Source: a virus. From it: a stretch of DNA of 29,893 nt. The translations under genes and the position numbers were made by a program. How positions within the stretch are numbered: position 1 is the stretch's first letter; each line of letters starts with the position of its first letter. The DNA is taken from positions 1-29,893 of IMG/VR virus record IMGVR_UViG_3300030450_000974; one strand, 5' to 3'. The notes below the pieces were generated by a model that saw nothing but the letters and a program-made list of their open reading frames with translations, made no database searches and had not been told where the DNA came from. This document shows positions 20,972 through 29,845 of this stretch, piece after piece.

Positions 20972-21145
20972 TTATCTAAATAATTTTCTTATAAATTGTT
21001 TATAAATTTCTTTAAAATTTGTATGGTATTCTTCCATACCATAAGCAAAATCTAATTCCCTACCTTTATATTCCACTAATTGTAAATGGTCAATAGTAGG
21101 TATAATTATTTTGCTTGTTGCTTCTATATATTTCTTTAATTCCAT
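20972..21145 (-). CDS. Small hypothetical protein before the tape measure (57 aa)
   Basis: The ATG at 21145-21143 lies inside the last codons of the 1170-residue tail gene; the TAA (20974-20972) is next to the tape-measure ATG. The product is 57 residues, mixed charge, apparently helical (ELKKYIEATSKIIIPTIDHL, ELDFAYGMEEYHTNFKEIYK) with a basic end. The fit between neighbouring stop and start strongly suggests a real gene. I do not recognise it; a small tail-assembly factor is likely from its position. Confidence 0.65.
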   Translation of the reverse strand: MELKKYIEATSKIIIPTIDHLQLVEYKGRELDFAYGMEEYHTNFKEIYKQFIRKLFR

Positions 21146-24100
21146 ATTAAATAATCTCCATTTTCCAATTCTATAATTCTAAAATTTTGGAACAACGCCC
21201 AATTCTCACCATAAGGTAAATATAAATTCTCTATTAAATTTATATCTAAATCTACTGTCAAAGACCACAAACGCTTCGTATCTGTGCGGCTATCATCTAA
21301 ACCAAATCTTAAAACACCCTCTGTGGTTGTGTCTATGTGTAGTGTGGATGTTGTTGTATGGGGGTGTAAAGAGAATTCACTCACACCACCTGCAGTACCT
21401 AATTGTGTTATAGTTCCATCTAAATTACTAAAAGCCGTATAGTAAGAAAATGCTTCTGTTGAACCTACAGTTTCTACAGTACTTGTACCGCCAATTACTG
21501 TTGCCGTTCCTTTCACCCTAATTATAGTGTTAGAATTAGTAGGTAATACTATAGGTTTCAAAGTTTCGTTCCCCTCAAAATAAGCATAACCCCGAGTAGT
21601 ACCATCTGTATTACCTGATAAAACAAACCGGTGACTTTCACCCCTTAAAATAGGAACGCCAAATCTTGATGTTTTATGTTTTATAACTATATCATTACTT
21701 TGTGTAGGCAATATAGAATGGCTGTATTTATTATAATCATTGCCAATTACAATTGGTTTATTTCCACCAATTTTGTTGTATAATAATGCTTTTAACCCAC
21801 CCTTTTCAAATATATTAATAGAAGAATATATATTTTTGATATACATTGGTAAACTACTTGCATTAGCTTGACAAGGGTATAAACCATTTGCTGCTTGTGA
21901 TGTGTCCTGCCATTGCACAATTCCACCATTACCAATACAACATTCGGGTTCTGCATATATGCCCAACATATCACCTGTGATTGATGGTGTACATCCTGGC
22001 GTTCCTTCAGGACACCAAAGGTATTGATTGCCACCATAAAGATTAGAACCATTTAAAAATCCTAAAACATAATTACAATTTAGGTTGTTAGATAATGTAT
22101 TTAAACTTTTTATTAATACAACTTTGGTTGATGTATTTCCTAAAACTTGATAGTTTTCTATTTTCAGAATACGCCAATAAGTGTCTTTTATAAAAACTTC
22201 ATCATTAAATTTGAATTGGAAAATATCAACTTGACTTAGATTTAAATAACATTCCATTATTCGAGCGTTATCGTTGTAAATATCATTTAAATAAGGTCGC
22301 CAATATAAACCATACAAGGTGTTACTAAACCAACTACCAATCTGTTCACTATAATTAAACATACTTAAATTACCGACTAAAGGCGGTGTGGAGTTCCAAT
22401 ATAAAGACTTATTATCTGTATCTAAATTTGTAATTCCATCTGTAGAGGGAGTTATATCAAAAGGTGAACAATTGGGTAATTTATCAAAAGCTATAGCCAC
22501 TAATGAGGGAACACCAACCGATACAGACACATAGTGCATATTTACAGTTATATCTGCGCCCTCAGAATTTCTTAAATCCGACGGAGTACCTCCATAGTAA
22601 TATAATTTAGGTTTAGTGGCTTTAATAGGGTTAGTAATTATCCCTTCCCTTTCTTCATAGGAAAACTCATATTGTACAGTTAAATTTGGAATAAAAGTTC
22701 CGCCTTGTGTGTCAGAAGAAGCGTAAACCTGCGAATTTATAAAAGGTGAAAATATAGATTCATTTTTTAATTCACCTGTGGCAAAATCGTTACCCGTTTC
22801 TGTTATATTTACTTTTCCAAATACATTTAAAGTTGGCTCTTGTTCTTTTATTTCTTTATTTAATATATCTACATCTTCTTGGTCTGAGAATAATATGGTC
22901 TTTTTTTGTATGTCACTCGTATCTTTTACAATTACTTCTTTAGATGTATCTAATTTATCACTCCAATATTTTATCTCCCCCCCCTCTATATAATCTTTAT
23001 ATGGCTCTATAATTAAATTAGTTTCATCATCAGGATTGGTAAGAATAACCAAATTAAATCTTTGTACTAAATCTTTTAAAAATGCTTTTTGAGTAATTGC
23101 GGGGTCTATACAAGATGGAACATCAACCTCTTTGTTGAATAATCCTGTGCCTGAACCATACCAATTAATAGAAATTTTACTATATAAATCTAAATCCAGG
23201 TTACCACTTACAGGGTCATATTCATCGGTCGTACCTAAAAAAAACCCTGCAGGTAATTTTCCAAATGTAAATGTTTGACCTGTAGCTGTTGCTTTTACAT
23301 TAGTAACCCTTGCTATTACTTGAAAGTGTCCATCTTCAGGTACATCATCTAAGTCTAAAGTGTGGTTTACTATCGCCTGAAAATCATAACCCAAAGCACT
23401 TCCTATTCCATAATTTCCTGATTGTATAGAATATGGAGACCCATAACTTGCGCCTGAATTTATATCATAAGGGACAACCATTGTTGATATTGTAGCACCC
23501 GCATTTGTTAATGTACCTTGTACATATTCTGAACCTGTAGCTATAAAACTCACATCTAAACTTGACATCGAATTACTTTTTTTAGTAAAGTATTGACCCG
23601 AGGAGGTAAATACAGAATCATTGTCTTGGGGTATTGTAAAAGAACCTATAGGGGATGTAGTATCAACATAAACAACTCTATCAAAAGTCATATTTTCATT
23701 GATGGTGTTAAAAGAAACATTACCCCAAGTTACAGCACTTGCTACATACATAAAACCTGTTGGCGCTTCATCACTATTTAAAGAAGGTACTTCATCAGAT
23801 TCTAAATGCCCACCTGTGGTTGTAAATATTCTTCCGAAATATGAACTATCTATAAAATTGGATGTATACGAAAACCCTGCCTTTGCAATTATAAGTTTCA
23901 ATAATGTTCTTAGTTGGACGGCGGGTCTAAATTGAGTTACAGAAACACTAACCTGTTCAGCTTCATCATAACTCATAGAACTAATAGCAGAACTATCTAA
24001 TCTCAAGAACCTTTTTTGTGCAGCTCCTTCACCATTAAAATCTGTTGAATCATAATAAAAATTAGGTTGTGTCAAACTCATTGGGTACATTACCTTTTGT

Positions 24101-24648
24101 ACACCCGCAGAGGCATCTCTTAATGAATCACCCGCTATATTTGTAAAAGATGATGTGCTACCATCAAAGGAGTTTTTTACATTAGACTCAGAATAAAGGT
24201 GGTTTAATTCAGCACTATAACCACCATCACTTTCTTTAAATACATCTTTTAACCTTTTTTCACCAATTAAACTAAATAATGTAGCACTATTAGACATTAA
24301 TACTATCTCATAATATTGTGCCTTTTTATATACTGCTTTTAATTGTAAATTACCCTCAAATTGGCTCACACTACCCGCATATAATATTGCCTGGAATTTT
24401 GTTTTAGTATTAAAGACTAATGTTTCTAAATTTACTTCATACCAATTTTGGAAAAATTCATTATTGTTTTCTGTAAATGGTAATTTAAAGGTTTGAGAAT
24501 AACTACCCTTTCTTGTTTCAGGTTCTTTAATATCGCTAAACTGAAAATTTAAAGATATATTAGGTTCTTCTTGTAAATCTAATTCATAGGTAGATTCTAC
24601 AGTTGCCGAACTTGTTGCCTTTCTATATGCTACTAATCGTGCGTTCAT
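21136..24648 (-). CDS. Large tail/baseplate hub protein
   Basis: A 1170-residue protein, the largest in the genome. The N-terminus (YELDLQEEPNISLNFQFSDI, then YSQTFKLPFTENNNEFFQNW) follows a pattern I know from baseplate or tail-tip proteins of Bacteroidota phages. A long mixed beta region follows. A Cys-containing segment lies around residues 880-920 (CNYVLGF, CPEGTPGC, CCIGNGG), and the last 200 residues are beta-rich like a surface-exposed domain. It overlaps the 506-residue tail gene by one base. Precise role (hub, distal tail or adhesin carrier) is uncertain. Confidence 0.75.
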   Translation of the reverse strand: MNARLVAYRKATSSATVESTYELDLQEEPNISLNFQFSDIKEPETRKGSYSQTFKLPFTENNNEFFQNWYEVNLETLVFNTKTKFQAILYAGSVSQFEGNLQLKAVYKKAQYYEIVLMSNSATLFSLIGEKRLKDVFKESDGGYSAELNHLYSESNVKNSFDGSTSSFTNIAGDSLRDASAGVQKVMYPMSLTQPNFYYDSTDFNGEGAAQKRFLRLDSSAISSMSYDEAEQVSVSVTQFRPAVQLRTLLKLIIAKAGFSYTSNFIDSSYFGRIFTTTGGHLESDEVPSLNSDEAPTGFMYVASAVTWGNVSFNTINENMTFDRVVYVDTTSPIGSFTIPQDNDSVFTSSGQYFTKKSNSMSSLDVSFIATGSEYVQGTLTNAGATISTMVVPYDINSGASYGSPYSIQSGNYGIGSALGYDFQAIVNHTLDLDDVPEDGHFQVIARVTNVKATATGQTFTFGKLPAGFFLGTTDEYDPVSGNLDLDLYSKISINWYGSGTGLFNKEVDVPSCIDPAITQKAFLKDLVQRFNLVILTNPDDETNLIIEPYKDYIEGGEIKYWSDKLDTSKEVIVKDTSDIQKKTILFSDQEDVDILNKEIKEQEPTLNVFGKVNITETGNDFATGELKNESIFSPFINSQVYASSDTQGGTFIPNLTVQYEFSYEEREGIITNPIKATKPKLYYYGGTPSDLRNSEGADITVNMHYVSVSVGVPSLVAIAFDKLPNCSPFDITPSTDGITNLDTDNKSLYWNSTPPLVGNLSMFNYSEQIGSWFSNTLYGLYWRPYLNDIYNDNARIMECYLNLSQVDIFQFKFNDEVFIKDTYWRILKIENYQVLGNTSTKVVLIKSLNTLSNNLNCNYVLGFLNGSNLYGGNQYLWCPEGTPGCTPSITGDMLGIYAEPECCIGNGGIVQWQDTSQAANGLYPCQANASSLPMYIKNIYSSINIFEKGGLKALLYNKIGGNKPIVIGNDYNKYSHSILPTQSNDIVIKHKTSRFGVPILRGESHRFVLSGNTDGTTRGYAYFEGNETLKPIVLPTNSNTIIRVKGTATVIGGTSTVETVGSTEAFSYYTAFSNLDGTITQLGTAGGVSEFSLHPHTTTSTLHIDTTTEGVLRFGLDDSRTDTKRLWSLTVDLDINLIENLYLPYGENWALFQNFRIIELENGDYLIWN

Positions 24649-26168
24649 TAAGTGTTGGTGTTTCTAGGGTTAGCATATTCTATATTAATTGTGTATTGAA
24701 TTAGGTTATCATTCGCAACTGTTTTTTTAACAAAACTTGTATCTGTTACTATTACAGATTCTGTGTAGGTGGTATCTGCATTAGCAACTATATCAACCCT
24801 ATTTGATGTTATTAAACTTTCTAATAATTGTGCTTCGCTTTCAACTATGAAATCCGTCTGTAATGTTTCTTTTAATATCGCAGTAACTCCCCTTGTTGTT
24901 TTACCTCTACCCGTATTATTATAGGAATAATATTCCCCACTAAAATTACCCAAAATGGTTTGATAATTATCTCTAGTAACTTCTAAGGTTTGAGTGGACT
25001 TCATTTTGAAATTATAATAGTCATAACCCCCTTTACTATTAAACCAAGCTAAGCGCCTAATTTTAAAACCTTTACAACTACCTTTTGGGTCTTTTATAAA
25101 GTAATAAGTTGTTGTTTGATAAGATATAGTCCCTGTATTATTACTGCTTCCACGAATTGTGTAATACTTCCAATCTGCATTTCCAGAGTCGGATGGCTTT
25201 GCATCAGCTTCAATTGATTGTGCTTCTAAATTACCAGGTCCACATCCAAAATAAATTAAAGCATTATATTTAGTAACTGTACCTGTAGGAACAAAACCAC
25301 CTTTACCGTCCACATTGTCAATATATGAGGTTTGTAATAATGAGTTGGAGGAGTCATAATAAGATATCTGTATATATTTGACATCAGAATAAAAAACGGC
25401 TTTGTTATTTAAAAAAGCTACTGTATGGTAATCTCCTGTGCTTGTGGTAGCATCCCATTGGACATAATTCACAGGAACTGCAGAACTTGTACCAATACTA
25501 ACCCCTCTATTATTATTCATTTTTGCTTCTATCACATCACTTAAAAAATAATTATTAGGGTAAGAGGCACGATATTTTGAAAAAGCATCCCCCTGTATAA
25601 ATTGAGGGTCTGCACCTGACACCGCCTCTCGTTCTGTCGCTAATGGTAATGAAGCATATAAATACCACAATGTATCATTAACTGCTCCCGTTGTTACATC
25701 AGCAGGTGATGTGTTTTCCGCTTCACTATAATTTTGGTAACCTTTTGCATAAATTTTAACTAATTGTCCTTTTGCTTTTAAGGTGTCACCACTTTTACTA
25801 AAAGGGTGTGTAGCTTTATTTTTACCTACCAAATGTATTGTACTATATGGTGGGTCTGTTAGGTTTTGGTCATATACCGTTGGCACTACTTTAGATTTTA
25901 TTATTTGTTTTATATCAAAAAACGCCCTTGCTGTATTAGCGGTTATGTCATCCGCAAAACCATTCCTCCTTTGTCTTATTACACCAAGTAAAGTGCCTGT
26001 AGCGTCATCTTCTCTAATTTCTAATACCAACTTATAATAATAAAAAGATGCTATACTTGCATCCTGTTCTAACATATAACCTATAGCGGGAGTCCAATTA
26101 ATAATAACGGGAGTCATTGTTTCACCATAGGTTGCATCTAATGGTTCTTGTGTAAAGCTGAGTGCCAT
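24648..26168 (-). CDS. Tail structural protein (distal tail or baseplate)
   Basis: A 506-residue protein, Tyr/Ser/Thr/Asn-rich and beta-structured, starting SFTQEPLDATYGETMTPVII. Central segments such as TVTKYNALIYFGCGPGNLEA and YTIRGSSNNTGTISYQTTTY look like repeated beta strands. KGFKIRRLAWFNSKGGYDYY precedes the last third, and the end (NLIQYTINIEYANPRNTNT) resembles termini of distal-tail proteins. It lies between tail-completion proteins and the hub. No catalytic motif is visible. Function inferred from place and composition. Confidence 0.65.
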   Translation of the reverse strand: MALSFTQEPLDATYGETMTPVIINWTPAIGYMLEQDASIASFYYYKLVLEIREDDATGTLLGVIRQRRNGFADDITANTARAFFDIKQIIKSKVVPTVYDQNLTDPPYSTIHLVGKNKATHPFSKSGDTLKAKGQLVKIYAKGYQNYSEAENTSPADVTTGAVNDTLWYLYASLPLATEREAVSGADPQFIQGDAFSKYRASYPNNYFLSDVIEAKMNNNRGVSIGTSSAVPVNYVQWDATTSTGDYHTVAFLNNKAVFYSDVKYIQISYYDSSNSLLQTSYIDNVDGKGGFVPTGTVTKYNALIYFGCGPGNLEAQSIEADAKPSDSGNADWKYYTIRGSSNNTGTISYQTTTYYFIKDPKGSCKGFKIRRLAWFNSKGGYDYYNFKMKSTQTLEVTRDNYQTILGNFSGEYYSYNNTGRGKTTRGVTAILKETLQTDFIVESEAQLLESLITSNRVDIVANADTTYTESVIVTDTSFVKKTVANDNLIQYTINIEYANPRNTNT

Positions 26169-26171
26169 AAT

Positions 26172-26711
26172 TTAATCTTTTAATGTTTTTTCTAATAATA
26201 CTTCTAAATCATCCGCAAATGCTTGTACTATTTTTTTTTCTTGTTTTTTTAATTGTGTTGTAAATGGTCTTGTAAAGAACTGTGTCCTTTCTAACCCTCT
26301 TTGATATATTGCTCTTTGTATAAGAAAACCAAAACTTTCATTTGAAATGAAACGCCCTTTTTTATCTCTACCTTTTAATGGTTTGTTTTTAATCCAATTT
26401 ATTAATGGTTGTCGTGGTGGCATTTTGCTACCAAATTTAAAAGGACTTCCTTGCCCTCTCATTCTACCACTACCTTTATATCCACCTACACCTTTTACAC
26501 CTTCATCTACAAATGCCCAATAATCATCTGCTCTACCAAATTCAAATTCTAAGGTTACAGTATCTTTTGTATTAGTAACTAAATAGTCAAAATCATTATA
26601 CAATGTATTGGCTTTGGTTTGTTTCTTCTTCTTTTTAAGAATAACCCGACCCTCTTTAATTACGCTACCGCCTAATTTTTGTAATGATTGTATGGTCTTG
26701 GTAAATTGCAT
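26172..26711 (-). CDS. HK97 gp10-like tail-completion protein
   Basis: A 179-residue basic protein. The central segment (DYWAFVDEGVKGVGGYKGSG, then GSPFKFGSKMPPRQPLINWI) and the following FGFLIQRAIYQRGLERTQFF match the plan of gp10-like head-tail joining proteins, in which an E-G-K-rich loop is followed by a long helix. The start shares one base with the preceding stop (TAATG). Position after the terminator-like gene is usual for this pair. Confidence 0.7.
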   Translation of the reverse strand: MQFTKTIQSLQKLGGSVIKEGRVILKKKKKQTKANTLYNDFDYLVTNTKDTVTLEFEFGRADDYWAFVDEGVKGVGGYKGSGRMRGQGSPFKFGSKMPPRQPLINWIKNKPLKGRDKKGRFISNESFGFLIQRAIYQRGLERTQFFTRPFTTQLKKQEKKIVQAFADDLEVLLEKTLKD

Positions 26712-27202
26712 TATGAATTAGCTTCTATTGGTGATATACAAAGGTTATTAGGGTTGTTTACTTGCATACTAAGGGTTGCACTCCATCCTGTTAAAAGATT
26801 GTTAAATCGTGCTGTAAATGGTTCTGCTGTTATTGGTAAATCTAATACCACATAATTATCTACCCAACTTGTACTATATAAGCTGTGGTGAAATTCATTT
26901 ATAACATCTTGCAATATGCTCAGATTTTCGCTTAATGTATCTATTCTACCTAATCGCTCTTTATTAGGAGCATCACCCAAATCTTCATTAATCATATCTA
27001 AAACATACAATGTGAAATTATAGGTTAATACACCTTTATCTACAACCGCCTGTCCTGGCTCTGCATATAATATAATATAATCTTTGGCACCAAGTTTATT
27101 TATATCCACTTCATCCATAAAGCCACTATGAAACGATTTAATTTCATAATGCTTATCTGCTATTGTTTCTAAAAACCCTACTACATTTCTAAAACTTATC
27201 AT
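26711..27202 (-). CDS. Tail terminator-like protein
   Basis: A 163-residue protein of the size of tail terminator proteins. It shows an N-terminal helix (FRNVVGFLETIADKHYEIKS), a beta pair including KDYIILYAEPGQAV and LTYNFTLYVLDMI, a long helix (RIDTLSENLSILQDVINEFH), and terminal strands (WSATLSMQVN). That is the alpha/beta order seen in proteins that close the tail top. It overlaps the frameshift extension of the chaperone by 14 bases. Assignment is by fold-like pattern and gene order. Confidence 0.6.
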   Translation of the reverse strand: MISFRNVVGFLETIADKHYEIKSFHSGFMDEVDINKLGAKDYIILYAEPGQAVVDKGVLTYNFTLYVLDMINEDLGDAPNKERLGRIDTLSENLSILQDVINEFHHSLYSTSWVDNYVVLDLPITAEPFTARFNNLLTGWSATLSMQVNNPNNLCISPIEANS

Positions 27203-27934
27203 AATTATTGTTTTGTTTTGCGTTATAATCTTGAGTATATGCTAAATAAGTTAATACTTCAAGTATTTTCAATTTTGTTATTTTATTTATGTCTAATATA
27301 CTATTAGATAAACTATAGAGAATGTTATACCATCCCCATTTGCTCTGCATTGTTACACCTTTTGTGGTTTCGTTTCCTGTGCTTTCAAATAATTGAGCGA
27401 AGTCCTCGCTAATTTGCTTCCTAAAGTCAAAAAAAAACCTAGCGAATTTAATGCTATATCCATTGGACAATCTTTAAATAACTCTTCTTTAAATTGGTCA
27501 GGGTTATAACTTTCTATTGCATACCTTTCACCTCTTTTAAATGAAATCCGTCTATATAAAATACTCATTATAATATGTAAATTTTCAACAGGTTCTTTAC
27601 AATATGTTTCTAAATCTATGTACTCACCTGTAGTAATTTGAGATAAATTAGGACAAAAACCATAATCTTCATTTTTAAATTTAAATATCTTTTTAAATTC
27701 TTCTTTATGAGGTTCTGTATCAATTAGCTTTTTAATTATACCCATTATCTCTAATAAGTCCTTGTAAGCCATTTTCTTTATTACCACAAGCTGAGTGCCA
27801 CATAACAAGGCTAAACTCTTTAAAACCTTTGTTTTCTCACTTCCTTTACCCTCTTGAATCTTTACATACTTTTGATAGGTTTCTATTGTTATGTCAGACC
27901 ACCTATCGGGTATTGTTAATTTAACTTCCTTCAT
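27189..27934 (-). CDS. Tail assembly chaperone, predicted -1 frameshift fusion
   Basis: Predicted 248-residue product joining the first part of the chaperone to an 80-residue extension. The zero frame reads GGT TTT TTT TTG at the slippery site; a slip of -1 continues as GAC TTT AGG (...FFDFRKQISEDFAQLFEST), stopping at 27189. A separate gene starting at the ATG at 27470 would begin inside the chaperone and lack a domain of its own, so the fusion is preferred. In siphoviruses the two forms are made in a fixed ratio for tail assembly. The extension ends with YDKF. Confidence 0.75.
27353..27934 (-). CDS. Tail assembly chaperone, zero-frame product
   Basis: A 193-residue protein beginning MKEVKLTIPDRWSDITIETY. 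The N-terminal pattern (strand, then a DITIETYQKYVKIQ helix) and the helical body (VENLHIIMSILYRRISF) suit the tail assembly chaperones that bind the tape measure and tail tube. The gene ends shortly after a T9 slippery run at 27429-27437, and a second, longer reading continues in the -1 frame to 27189, as in lambda gpG/gpGT. The TTTATATTTATTA leader precedes the ATG. In the right-hand strain the methyltransferase stop lies 20 bases upstream of this ATG. Confidence 0.8.
   Translation of the reverse strand: MKEVKLTIPDRWSDITIETYQKYVKIQEGKGSEKTKVLKSLALLCGTQLVVIKKMAYKDLLEIMGIIKKLIDTEPHKEEFKKIFKFKNEDYGFCPNLSQITTGEYIDLETYCKEPVENLHIIMSILYRRISFKRGERYAIESYNPDQFKEELFKDCPMDIALNSLGFFLTLGSKLARTSLNYLKAQETKPQKV
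27429..27437 (-). promoter_or_regulatory. Slippery T9 run for -1 frameshifting
   Basis: Nine consecutive Ts on the minus strand (GG-T9-GAC) contain the T_TTT_TTT form of a -1 slippery heptamer in the zero frame. Downstream the zero frame stays open for about 25 codons, while the -1 frame is open for 80. No strong pseudoknot was evident by eye. Confidence 0.75.
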
Positions 27935-27937
27935 TAC

Positions 27938-27950
27938 TAATAAATATAAA
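27938..27950 (-). promoter_or_regulatory. Repeated leader TTTATATTTATTA before the chaperone gene
   Basis: Same 13-base sequence as before the protease and scaffold genes, here 3 bases from the chaperone ATG (followed by GTA). It is conserved in both terminal copies although flanking bases differ, which argues for function. Confidence 0.5.
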
Positions 27951-27953
27951 ATG

Positions 27954-28691
27954 TTATAATTCGTTTTTTATTCTTTGTTCTGCTATTTTAAAATAGTCTT
28001 TGTCTAATTCAATTCCTATAAAATCTCTGTTAGTATTGCAACAAGCAACGCCTGTTGATCCACTTCCCATTGTAAAATCTAATACTGTTTCCTGTTCTTT
28101 TGTATAAGTTTTAATAAGATATTCCATTAATGCAACAGGTTTTTGTGTAGGGTGTACTCTATTTTGTCCGTTACATTCTTTTTTATCTTTATTGTAACTT
28201 AATATTGAAGTGGGAAATCTATCTTTGTACACTCTCCCTGGTTTTTTTTTACTATCAAAATTACCATTTTCACTATGAATATTTTTAAATTTCCATTTAC
28301 TACTGTCTAAAATTTTTTTTCTTGGTGTTTTTATTGGATAGTAATTATGTCTTTCATTAGCAAAAACAGAAATAATTTCGTGTTGCTTCATTGGTCTATA
28401 CCTTACTGTACTTGCACCAACCCCTCTTTCTTTGTCCCAAATCCAATCATATTTATAATTTTTTAAATTACTCATTCTTAAAGCACTGCTAAACGGCTCT
28501 GATCCAAACAAAACAATTGCACCATTTTTTTTAATAATTCTGTTTAACTGTTCCCACATTAAATCAAATGGAATAACATTATCCCATTTACAAGCAGTAG
28601 TTCCATAAGGTATATCAGTTATAATAGCATCAATACTTTTGTCAGGTATTGACTTCATTACTTCTAAACAATCTCCGTTATATAGTTTCAT
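27954..28691 (-). CDS. DNA N6-adenine/N4-cytosine methyltransferase, beta class, strain-specific
   Basis: A 245-residue methyltransferase with catalytic motif IV as DIPY (26-29; DPPY-type with Ile). The target-recognition part is in the middle (about 90-170), HPTQKP is at 180-185, and the AdoMet-binding motif I DFTMGSGSTG (205-214) is near the C-terminus. The order IV to I defines the beta class. The ATG overlaps the terminase stop (ATGA). It is absent between the same genes in the left copy, so it is an accessory cassette. It may protect against host restriction; target sequence unknown. Confidence 0.9.
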   Translation of the reverse strand: MKLYNGDCLEVMKSIPDKSIDAIITDIPYGTTACKWDNVIPFDLMWEQLNRIIKKNGAIVLFGSEPFSSALRMSNLKNYKYDWIWDKERGVGASTVRYRPMKQHEIISVFANERHNYYPIKTPRKKILDSSKWKFKNIHSENGNFDSKKKPGRVYKDRFPTSILSYNKDKKECNGQNRVHPTQKPVALMEYLIKTYTKEQETVLDFTMGSGSTGVACCNTNRDFIGIELDKDYFKIAEQRIKNEL

Positions 28692-29845
28692 AATATATAG
28701 TATTTACCACTATGATTTATAGATAGCTTATTTAAGCACAGATAACGCACCGCATCTACCAAGTGGTCATTAACTTTTACAGGTACATTTAAAACATCGC
28801 CATTTTTATCTGTCGCCCATTTGTAGCTACGAAATTCTTTAATAGCATTAAGACTATCCTTTGTAATGTTTAGCTTATATCTTCGCATTATATCAATTCC
28901 TAAATGTATTCCTGCACCCTTTTTAGCAGGTTTTATATTAAACCCTTGCCTATATATTTCTTCAATAGATTTAGGTTCTGCTGAATCGCCTATAATTTCT
29001 GTAGTCCTATCTATGCCAAGTTCTTTCATTTTATTAGCAAGATCAGTATTAGTTAATCTTTTTTCATATAGTAGTTCTCTAATGTATAAGCTGTCATCTA
29101 ATTGCCTTACCTCTACTAATGCAGTAGGACTATTAGTAAATCCAAAGTCTAAACCATAGCCAATCAATCTACCTTGCACATCATCTACTAAATTAAACTG
29201 CCTAAATATCTGTGTACTAACACTACCAATTTCACCCATACCATAAACACGCCAATACTCAGGATCAAGGTCTTTTAATCTTTCTATCTCTGCTATTGTG
29301 TCTTTGTCTAAAAATGGATTAGCTAAATATGTTGACTTTAAAAATGTGCAATCATCTCTAGTAATTACCTTTTCATATATCCAGGAATAAGGATCAGATG
29401 GATTATAGTCAAGATATATTTTTCCTGAACATCTTAAAGTAAGCTGCACCCAAGATTCAAAATCAAATTCATTTGCTTCGTTAAGCCATAAATAATCACG
29501 TTTACGCCCTCTAATCTTCTGCGGTTGATCCACACTAATAAACTCTAATAAATTGCCATTAAGCATATAAGATAGTTCAGACTTATTATGATTGGCTTCA
29601 TTATATAATTCTAACTCTTTAAGAATAGAAATTACATCACGATATGCAGTACCCTTTAATGCAGGTAATGTTTTTCTACATATTGTAAATACTTTGCCTG
29701 TTTCTTCTAAACACTTTACAATAAATAACTGACAAAGCGAGTAGGTCTTAGAACTTCGTGTACCCCCTTGTAAACAGGTTATTCTAGTTTCTGAATTGTA
29801 TGCCTTGTGAAAGACATTAGTTGTTTTAATCTTTGCCTGTGTCAA
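28688..29845 (-). CDS. terL: Terminase large subunit (right-strain allele)
   Basis: A 385-residue allele of the terminase at 98-1255, complete and with all motifs: GGTRSSKT (27-34), YLWLNEANE (118-126), GLDFG (D233), GDSAEP (D288), HLVDAVRY (D364). About 56 substitutions separate the two proteins. They are scattered through residues 34-375, while the first 33 residues and the last 9 are identical. The start is the same TTG inside terS. The gene ends in TGA (overlapping the methyltransferase) instead of the TAG of the left allele. Confidence 0.95.
   Translation of the reverse strand: MTQAKIKTTNVFHKAYNSETRITCLQGGTRSSKTYSLCQLFIVKCLEETGKVFTICRKTLPALKGTAYRDVISILKELELYNEANHNKSELSYMLNGNLLEFISVDQPQKIRGRKRDYLWLNEANEFDFESWVQLTLRCSGKIYLDYNPSDPYSWIYEKVITRDDCTFLKSTYLANPFLDKDTIAEIERLKDLDPEYWRVYGMGEIGSVSTQIFRQFNLVDDVQGRLIGYGLDFGFTNSPTALVEVRQLDDSLYIRELLYEKRLTNTDLANKMKELGIDRTTEIIGDSAEPKSIEEIYRQGFNIKPAKKGAGIHLGIDIMRRYKLNITKDSLNAIKEFRSYKWATDKNGDVLNVPVKVNDHLVDAVRYLCLNKLSINHSGKYYIL

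Noticed and set aside
21792-22052. Second minus-strand frame of 86 codons inside the large tail gene
   Set aside because: Fully contained in the 1170-residue frame with no sign of independent start or domain.
27189-27470. Independent 93-codon gene after the chaperone
   Set aside because: Its ATG is inside the chaperone frame and the useful part begins exactly at the T9 slippery run, so a frameshift extension explains it better.
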